From assembly GCA_049999765.1 (NCBI GenBank), contig JBNGIQ010008935.1, positions 1 to 22,094 on the forward strand: a stretch of 22,094 bases of DNA. Reading direction: 5' to 3'. The position numbers and the translations under genes are program-made. Position 1 is the stretch's first letter; each line of letters starts with the position of its first letter. The notes beneath the pieces are model-generated. The model saw only the letters and a list, made by a program, of their open reading frames with translations. It was not told where the DNA came from and did not search any database. Positions 17,701 to 22,094 of this stretch are shown piece by piece. This stretch comes from Phaeoceros laevis. Its lineage: Eukaryota > Anthocerotophyta > Anthocerotopsida > Notothyladales.

Positions 17701-18169
17701 CCACCTCACATGCATGATGGATCTTTTGGGGCGAGCCGGACATCTGGGCGAGGCGCTACACTTGGCCAAGACCATGCCTTGCCCTCCGAATGGTGCAGTT
17801 TGGCTCACGCTGTTAAGTGCTTGCCGGAAGTGGAATAATGTTGAGGTTGGGCAACACGCTTTTGATTTCGCAGTTAAGCTGGATGCAAAGGATGCTGCAC
17901 CTTATGTGTTGATGTCCAACATTTATGCAAGGGCTGAGATGTGGGAGGAGGCAGAGGAGATGCAGGCAAGGAGAAAGGAATATGGTGCATCAAAGAAGCC
18001 AGGCCAGAGCTGGTGTACTGGCATGGGTGGAGTGGTGCACACTTTTGTTTCTGGGGACAAGAAGCATTCTGAGAGTGAAAGTTTTTATGCAAGTCTACAA
18101 CAGCTTGTCCCCAAAATGAAAAAGGAAGGATATTTGCCCCATCTGACTTTGTCGTCCCGATATAATTGA
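14726..18169 (+). CDS. PPR gene 3: giant PLS-class pentatricopeptide repeat protein, E1-E2-PG box, no DYW
   Basis: An intronless 1147-residue ORF; the start is the first ATG in frame (MGAALDFKPTS). The N-terminus (IVPETGGFGALSH) matches a segment that in gene 1 lies upstream of the start in another frame. The block EDPT(Q/K)W...PTxQHPDF of genes 1 and 2 is missing; about 160 bp, including their start codon, were deleted here. I count about 27 PPR motifs, one triplet fewer than the paralogues, with six near-identical triplets at about residues 280-900. A final triplet (RVEAWGALIGGY), E1 (about 1023), E2 (APYVLMSNIYARAEMWEEA) and a PG box (KKPGQSWCTGM, about 1089) follow. The C-terminus reaches slightly further than in gene 2 (KKEGYLPHLTLSSRYN) before diverging from a DYW linker. 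One P motif reads TIEACTAM, with Cys for the usual Trp. By family it is an organelle RNA-binding factor lacking its own deaminase. Confidence 0.9.
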   Translation: MGAALDFKPTSAILSNSLSQIPDLRQRIQGIVPETGGFGALSHAAEIVYNRHEPAWVDSQLAKLDVGLKKTKEAPSVSSSDQGGRAFEAREGHLEVGMCRKLCEQGRISDVVDVLSLLVQRGCHVPNNLFCRILKRCITHKDLVSGRCIHALIVKIGYEGDTFLANQLIGLYASHGRLEEAIRVFTTIPTPDAHNWATIIFAYSRRGEAAGAAEAIRLYRYMCESSNVKPDNHIYSAVLKACATLRDLVAGKEVHSHILASSRNPDKFVQAGLVNMYAKCGRLQDARRVFDEVPERNAVTWTAMIAGYAQQGMGEEALTLYSSMQEEGLISPDSVTYVCLLQACASLGEGALDEGKQFHAQIKTRGLQVDVVLAGSLVNMYAKCGSLEDARRLFETLPKRNAVTWNAMIAGYAQQGMGHEALSIYSSMRQEGLIAPDPVTYACLLQACASVGVEALHQGKQLHAQIKEQQLQEDVVLGGSLVNMYAKCGSLDAARKLFDELPERNVVAWTAMLAGYAQQGMGEEALCLYGSMQQEGLTPPNAITYACLLQACGTVGVEALPEGKQLHAQIRERGLEEDVVLGSSLVDMYAKCGSLDDARQLFDRLPERTIEACTAMIAGYAQQGMGKEALAIYSSMQHEGVTDPNPVTYLCLLQACSSVGIGALHEGKQLHAQIKERGLQEDVALGGSLVNMYAKCGSLQDARQLFNRLPEKNVVTWSVMIAGYSEQGMGEEAFSLYNIMQQEGVTPPNCVTYLCLLDACASVGKGALHEGKQLHAKIKEQGLEEDVVLGSSLVNMYAKCGSLENARHLFDRLPQRNVVTWTVMIAGYVEQDMGEEALGLYSSMQREGLTAPDSVTYVCLLKACAVVAALSLGQQLHAEIQNRGMRGDVVVGSALVNMYAKCGSMFDSQRVFDLLPERRVEAWGALIGGYARHGDSEAVFNLLDRMTLEGIQPDGITFLSVLTVCSHMGLVDEGRKYYEAMMTDYGITTTVDHLTCMMDLLGRAGHLGEALHLAKTMPCPPNGAVWLTLLSACRKWNNVEVGQHAFDFAVKLDAKDAAPYVLMSNIYARAEMWEEAEEMQARRKEYGASKKPGQSWCTGMGGVVHTFVSGDKKHSESESFYASLQQLVPKMKKEGYLPHLTLSSRYN
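15566..17431 (+). repeat. Array of six ~312-bp PLS-triplet repeats inside gene 3
   Basis: S-motif landmarks lie at 15566, 15878, 16190, 16502, 16814 and 17126, exactly 312 bp apart, with a last 306-bp unit ending at the diverged gggagcatg (17432). One unit fewer than in genes 1 and 2 accounts for most of the length difference; the in-frame change fits unequal crossing-over between repeats. Confidence 0.95.
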
Positions 18170-18235
18170 TGCTGGGAAGGAAGCTGAGTTGTGGTTACCA
18201 CCGAGAAATTTGCTATTGCATATCCCTAAGTAAGA
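18170..18235 (+). pseudogene. Relic of the N-terminal part of a DYW deaminase domain after gene 3
   Basis: After the gene 3 stop, other frames give PDIIDAGKEAELW and then EKFAIAYP, matching the linker and the EKLA(I/L)A(Y/F)G helix of DYW domains; the intact example in this window reads HAEKLALAFG. At least two frame changes are needed, and a TAA follows within the region. The same part survives after gene 2 (10505-10594) with different lesions. Confidence 0.65.
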
Positions 18236-18618
18236 CACTTGTGGGGACAAGCATGCCTATTTTGAAAATTCTACACGTATGCGCAAATTGTCACGCAGCA
18301 ACATGTCACATGTCGAATGTAAAACAGTGAACTATCGCCTGCAACGATGCAAGTCGCTTCGATGTGTAAGGCTGCGAATGTTCCTTTGGGGAACTGGTAG
18401 GCAACGGTTAGTAGGATGTTCGCTATGGCTTGGTTCTTTAGGAACACTGATTCCATTTGCCACAGAGTTCACCAAATTTTCCAGTAATGAGCGAAGAATG
18501 TGACGAGATCATCAACTATTTGTGACCCACACCAAGCACTAGCCAGTGCTTATTGACATTTTTACACGATCAACTGCTGTATGCCTGATGTTCTGGTGTG
18601 TTGCTGTGCTCTACGTTC

Positions 18619-18790
18619 AGGTTCTATCTGCTTTTGAAGTACTTCTAATGGCCGCTGTATTTGTTTGAGCAGATGGCAGAGCTGCTGGAGGAAGCATGCT
18701 TCTTTATTGTACAGAACAGCAAACTTAAGAGGAGTGGAAGCGGGGAGTCACATGGTATTGAGATGACTTACTCCTGTTGTCTTGACTGAG
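18619..18790 (+). repeat. 3'-flank module, copy after PPR gene 3
   Basis: Caggttctatctgcttttgaagtacttct (18619) and gcagagctgctggaggaagcatg (18671) match 10864 and 10911 after gene 2; ggggagtcacatg then matches ggggtcacatg. A further piece, aattgctcatacttacag at about 19226, may be the continuation, displaced by inserted DNA that includes the minisatellite. Confidence 0.6.
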
Positions 18791-18840
18791 CATGATTCTG
18801 GTGCCACGGCGGTGTCGAGCGATTTTGACTTACTCTGTTG

Positions 18841-19002
18841 GCAGCTGTGGGCAGATTTTTGAGGAGCTGGGCGGCACTGTTGGCAGCAGTAGGGTGGAGC
18901 TGGGCGGCACTGTGGACAGCAGTAGGGCGGAGCTGGGCGGCACTGTGGACAGCAGTAGGGCGGAGCTGGGCGGCACTGTGGGCAGCAGTAGGGCAGATTT
19001 TT
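18841..19002 (+). repeat. 33-bp minisatellite, four copies
   Basis: Gagctgggcggcactgt recurs at 18864, 18897, 18930 and 18963, exactly 33 bp apart, with the rest of the unit (gg(a/c)cagcagtagggcg) nearly constant. The array is bracketed by gggcagattttt at 18849-18860 and 18991-19002. Being a multiple of three, it stays open in frame (ELGGTVDSSRA repeated), but nothing else suggests that it is translated. Confidence 0.95.
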
Positions 19003-19484
19003 GTACCCCGTTCTCTGCAGTGGAACCTCCTGTTTAGTGCTCCTATTTAGTGCATGCTTTTAACAGTGCTGTTCAAGCTTGTTTTGGCTTTGTTAACCCA
19101 GGGCCATGTTGCGATGGTCCAGGAAGCAGAAGAAAGGGGGCACTGCGTTTGCTCCTTCCTACCGTTCCGAGATCCTACATGTGGCGTCTCAACTTATCCA
19201 CTTTCTGTGCTCGACTGCATACGGGTAATTGCTCATACTTACAGTACGTGGCCTCCCAGATAGGAAAGGAAAGGTTAAGCTTTCCAGCAATACATGAGGC
19301 TGTGAAGACTGGATGGAAATTGTGCATTCTGACTAGAAATTAGCCTTTCTGGGTCTTCTCATTCAGAACACCTACACTGTCACTAACTGACCATAGGAAG
19401 CCACCATCTGTATGCCTCAAATACTAAAAAATACGAAGAGCCAGCCGGACTCAGGGCTTGGACTTGGACAGTTGCCGTAATAAC
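19003..19484. other. Spacer, possibly containing a decayed LTR end
   Basis: No gene is supportable. If the primer-binding site at 19485 is real, the end of a 5' LTR should lie just before it; no clean CA terminus is seen directly next to the site (the nearest is ttggaca, 14 nt away). Confidence 0.35.
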
Positions 19485-19497
19485 TGGTATCAGAGCC
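19485..19497 (+). other. Primer-binding site for initiator tRNA-Met (LTR retrotransposon)
   Basis: TGGTATCAGAGCC is the standard plant LTR-retrotransposon primer-binding site, complementary to the 3' end of initiator tRNA-Met. A gag-like ATG follows at 19521. Confidence 0.6.
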
Positions 19498-20290
19498 TAG
19501 GTCGTCAGCTCGCGACCTACATGAGCGAGGAAGAACGCTTGTGTGCGTTATTACCTCCGTCTCAGTTACCCTTGGGCACCGCTTTGCATATCCGCTTGTA
19601 CTGGGAGGCCAGCCGGCACTGCCCCCCTCGCACGAGTTTTTGATTGATGTGTTTGCAGTGGTAAAGCAGTACGCCCGGGGCCCAAGCTGTTAGAGGAGGG
19701 CGTCACGTGGACTAACGCACTAAAGGAGGCTTGGCGACTACTCTGTTTTAAGGTCGGTGAAGTTCTAGGGCTGACTGGACGGGGCTCCGAGTGGTTGAGG
19801 TCGGACCGTCTGAGGTTACTTATATTCTTGGCGATGGGGGACCACAGCCCAGCGATGATGGAAACTTAGGATGCGGCGGCAGCAATGCAGCTAATCCGGA
19901 GTCCGGATCAGTTCTAGGGCGGCAAGAGGCCCGAGATAAGTTAGCAAGGTTGGTGCAGCGAGGCACGGTGGCTGCTTATTCCGAGGAGCTCCTGGCGCTC
20001 GTTCGCGGTGCCCAGCATGGCGGAGGAGGAGAAGGTGGATCGGTATACGCGGGTGATGAAGATTCTCGCCAACATGGTCATCTTCGTATTTGGCTTTAGA
20101 ATAGTAAGCGGGATCAACACCTTAGTTGGCACGGCTTGGCTTACCACACGCGGGACGGCTCCTGCAAACGGCCATCAAATTCAGCAGTCAAGCCCTGTCC
20201 GTGGCGATTTGATCTTTTCAGTAGTTCGGGTAGTTCGATTTGGGCACGGATTTCAAGAAAACCAAATAAAACGGGAACTGCGCAAAATTC
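19485..20290 (+). mobile_element. Remnant of a Ty3/gypsy-type LTR retrotransposon (gag region only)
   Basis: After the primer-binding site, the ATG at 19521 opens MSEEERLCALLPPSQ and is closed by a stop at 19641. Gag-like reading continues in other frames: EEGVTWTNALKEAWRLL, then LARLVQRGTVAAYSEELLAL (about 19940-20005), then PSMAEEEKVDRYTR (about 20010-20050). The last two are the typical Ty3/gypsy gag pattern in which a LxxTGxVxxYxxEFxxL-like segment is followed by MxEEEKxxxFxxGL, but a frame change separates them. No zinc knuckle, protease or reverse transcriptase follows; the sequence runs into the PPR pseudogene on the other strand near 20290. The element is dead and truncated. Confidence 0.6.
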
Positions 20291-20960
20291 GCCAACGAAC
20301 GATTTCGTGAAGGAGCCTGCAGGCATTCAGCAATGACATCAACCCAACAGCATCGTTATCGCACCCAGGTGATTTTAGCATCGTCTCTGCCTCACCTAAA
20401 TGGCATGCCCGCCTAAGAAGATCAACCATGATATTACAATGAGTGCATCTGCAGCTGGCCACATTTTGCATGCATACTTATGAGAAAGTTGCCCAGAACT
20501 GTGTCACCTTCAGGTAGTTCTCTTTCCGCCAGCTCTGAACGCAGCTGCCTGCCCTGCTGTAGCACTTGTACAAGCCTTCAGAAGGCAATCAAACATAGCA
20601 CTGTTCGCTAAAACCAGGCCTTGCATACAATGCGAGCACTTGTGTACCGAGCCCATGCTCAGCATACCCATTTATCATCCCAGTCCATGTTCCCGCATCC
20701 CTTGTGGACAGACTGTCAAACACTTCGCGTGCATCTTCCGATTGGCCACACTTGGCCACACTTTGCATACATGTCCACCAGGCTGGTGCAAACGAAACAC
20801 TTGTACTGAATGTCACTCTCCAAAACATCGGCGTGCACCTGCCTGCCAGATTCCACCTCTTCAGCTTTTGCACAAGCTTGCAAGGCAGCGACAAAAACGT
20901 GACCACTTGGGTCCAAACTTGACCAGCGCATCTCAATGTACAGCTGAATTAGGGTCAGGT
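20291..20960 (-). pseudogene. Degenerate PLS-class PPR pseudogene
   Basis: Read on the - strand from about 20960: a P-motif end (LIQLYIEMRWSSLDPSGHVF), an L motif (VAALQACAKAEEVESGRQVH), an S motif (VCTSLVDMYAKCG) and, after a frame change, SEDAREVFDSLSTRDAGTW, MINGYAEHGLG and LKACTSATAGQAA. A further frame gives VLGNFLISMHAKCGQLQ and then, after a deletion, IMVDLLRRACHLGEAETML and LMSLLNACR of the E1 motif. The first lesion is a 10-bp tandem duplication of TTGGCCACAC (20742-20751 and 20752-20761) in the S motif; removing one copy joins KCGQ to SEDAREVF. The last P-L-S triplet is partly missing, and nothing of E2 or DYW is seen. It lies on the same strand as, and about 280 bp downstream of, the DYW:KP gene. 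Confidence 0.8.
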
Positions 20961-21239
20961 CTCTTTAACATGCCTTTCGTCATGCTAAAGACTTGTCAGC
21001 CAAGCTGTCAAAGGCTATCAAAGAATCGCACAACTAGCAAAGGCCCTGCTGGTCTGTCACTACCACACTATCGTCTGCCACTACAACACAACTTCATCAT
21101 CATCTACAGAATTCACCCCAAGAGAAAGACGACAATCTCAGTTTGACGGGGATAGAGTTAAGCAAGCACATTCACACCCAAGAGCAAGACAACAATCTCT
21201 TGCACACACACCTGAGCACTGGCTACATCTTCAGGATTC
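20961..21239. other. 3' region of the DYW:KP gene with a diverged direct repeat
   Basis: An approximately 29-bp sequence (attcaccccaagagaaagacgacaatctc) at 21111-21139 recurs with a few changes at 21170-21199, a period of about 59-60 bp. Probably 3' UTR of the - strand gene. No gene is seen. Confidence 0.5.
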
Positions 21240-22094
21240 TCACGGTCGACCCATACAACTGCAATGCCCCTTTGTGAATCGATGCACACGGTACCCATCC
21301 CTTACCACAATATCTCTCTGTTCAAGCCTTGACATGATTTCCGTGGAGCTGTGGCAGTCACTGCACATGCGTAGATTCTTCGTTACCACCAGAGGTGTCC
21401 CACTCGGAGTGTTCAACAGACCAAACGCCAGAGCTAGCTTCTCAGCATGCCCACACAGCACATCTTCCTTTTCCTTCTCACTCAGTGGCTTCAACACCAA
21501 CTTTGTGTGAGGTACGTGGCCTCCTTCCTGCTTCACACGTGCATATGTGCTCTCTACCTTAAGTGCAATATCCTTTCTGTTTTCTCCCACCAGAAATCTG
21601 TGTACCTCCTTATTCACCTCAATGCTCGCCACTGCAGGTTTCTTGTTAGCTCCTGCTGCCCTTCTCTGTGTTTCAATCATGTCTACATCGGTCCACCTAC
21701 CTGCATCTGCATAAGCATTGGCCATGACCACATAGGCAGACGCCATTTGAGGGTCCAGCTTAACAATGCTTTCAAAACACCACACAGCCCTCTCTATATC
21801 ACCGTGACTTTTGTAGGCATTCAACAAACACGTCAAGCCCACCACATTACTTCGGCCTTCACATGATATTAGCATCTTCTCTGCCTCATCTAATTGGCCA
21901 GCACGCGCAAGAAGATCAATCATGCAGTTCTGATGCTCAATAGTAGGTTCGATGCCATACTGTTCAACCATGCAATTGAAGTATTCGCGACCCTCGTGGA
22001 CCAGTCCCTCGTGACTGCATGCTACTAGAAGGCAAATAAAAGAAACATCATTAGGATGAACACCGGCAACTAACATTTCCTCAAAACAAGCTAG
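21240..22094 (-). CDS. PPR protein with DYW:KP-type deaminase domain (3' part; 5' end outside window)
   Basis: The frame is open to the window edge; an internal ATG at 22076 starts the 278 residues numbered here, preceded by LACFEE. Order: the last PPR motifs (DVSFICLLVACSHEGLVHEG, CMIDLLARAGQLDEAEKML), E1 (about 80-111, CLLNAYKSHGDIERA), E2 (about 112-145, AYVVMANAYADAGRW), the PG-box position (145-150, KKPAVA) and a DYW domain. The cytidine-deaminase signatures are complete: H210-A-E212 (HAEKLALAFG) and C238-SD-C241-H242, plus the second zinc set H265, C272, C274 (HRFTKGHCSC). It ends MGRP instead of DYW. From memory of the literature, KPAxA in the PG box and a GRP end characterise the DYW:KP variant of hornworts, lycophytes and ferns, shown or proposed to perform U-to-C editing in plastids and mitochondria. 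The sequence has no visible lesion. The specificity-determining repeats lie outside the window. Confidence 0.85.
   Translation of the reverse strand, partial: LACFEEMLVAGVHPNDVSFICLLVACSHEGLVHEGREYFNCMVEQYGIEPTIEHQNCMIDLLARAGQLDEAEKMLISCEGRSNVVGLTCLLNAYKSHGDIERAVWCFESIVKLDPQMASAYVVMANAYADAGRWTDVDMIETQRRAAGANKKPAVASIEVNKEVHRFLVGENRKDIALKVESTYARVKQEGGHVPHTKLVLKPLSEKEKEDVLCGHAEKLALAFGLLNTPSGTPLVVTKNLRMCSDCHSSTEIMSRLEQRDIVVRDGYRVHRFTKGHCSCMGRP

Noticed and set aside
18792-19050. Repetitive peptides from the 33-bp minisatellite as a structural protein
   Set aside because: Two frames are open merely because the unit is a multiple of three; there is no start context, domain or conservation to support translation.

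Overview
The window looks like nuclear DNA of a land plant, most likely a fern or another non-seed vascular plant. It holds three very large intronless PLS-class pentatricopeptide repeat (PPR) genes in tandem on the + strand (about 2.1-5.8, 6.7-10.5 and 14.7-18.2 kb). The last 1.8 kb carries a PPR pseudogene and the 3' end of another PPR gene, both on the - strand. That last gene encodes a complete deaminase-like DYW domain. Its PG box reads KPAVA and it ends in GRP, features I associate from memory with the DYW:KP class proposed for U-to-C organelle RNA editing. That class is known from hornworts, lycophytes and ferns and is absent from seed plants and mosses, which is the main ground for the organism call.

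Layout: 1-0.45 kb, an unassigned coding-like fragment on the - strand; 0.45-2.1 kb, the upstream region of PPR gene 1, with a perfect hairpin, a TATA/telo-box candidate promoter and a 60-bp tandem duplication; 2.1-5.8 kb, gene 1; 5.8-6.7 kb, a spacer starting with a 3'-flank module; 6.7-10.5 kb, gene 2; 10.5-11.15 kb, a relic of a lost DYW domain and the 3'-flank module; 11.4-11.95 kb, orphan copies of the PPR 5' flank with no gene attached; 11.95-14.45 kb, non-PPR spacer with an unassigned - strand reading frame and a dense nest of short direct and inverted repeats; 14.5-18.2 kb, 5' flank and gene 3; 18.2-19.05 kb, DYW relic, 3'-flank module and a 33-bp minisatellite; 19.48-20.29 kb, remnant of a Ty3/gypsy-type retrotransposon (initiator-Met primer-binding site plus frameshifted gag); 20.29-20.96 kb, PPR pseudogene on the - strand; 21.24-22.09 kb, DYW:KP-type PPR gene on the - strand, running off the window.

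The three + strand proteins share one architecture: a short N-terminal region, two diverged PLS triplets, then six or seven nearly identical PLS triplets on an exact 312-bp period, a final triplet, E1, E2 and a PG box, and then a stop. None has a DYW deaminase. Genes 2 and 3 are followed by out-of-frame traces of the start of a DYW domain, so the ancestor probably carried one. If functional, the three would be RNA-binding specificity factors needing a deaminase from another protein. Homologous modules on both sides of the genes show that the duplicated unit included flanking DNA, and the orphan module at 11.4-11.95 kb suggests a further, lost unit.

All comparisons between copies were made by eye. 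Splicing, targeting and expression cannot be judged from the sequence alone.
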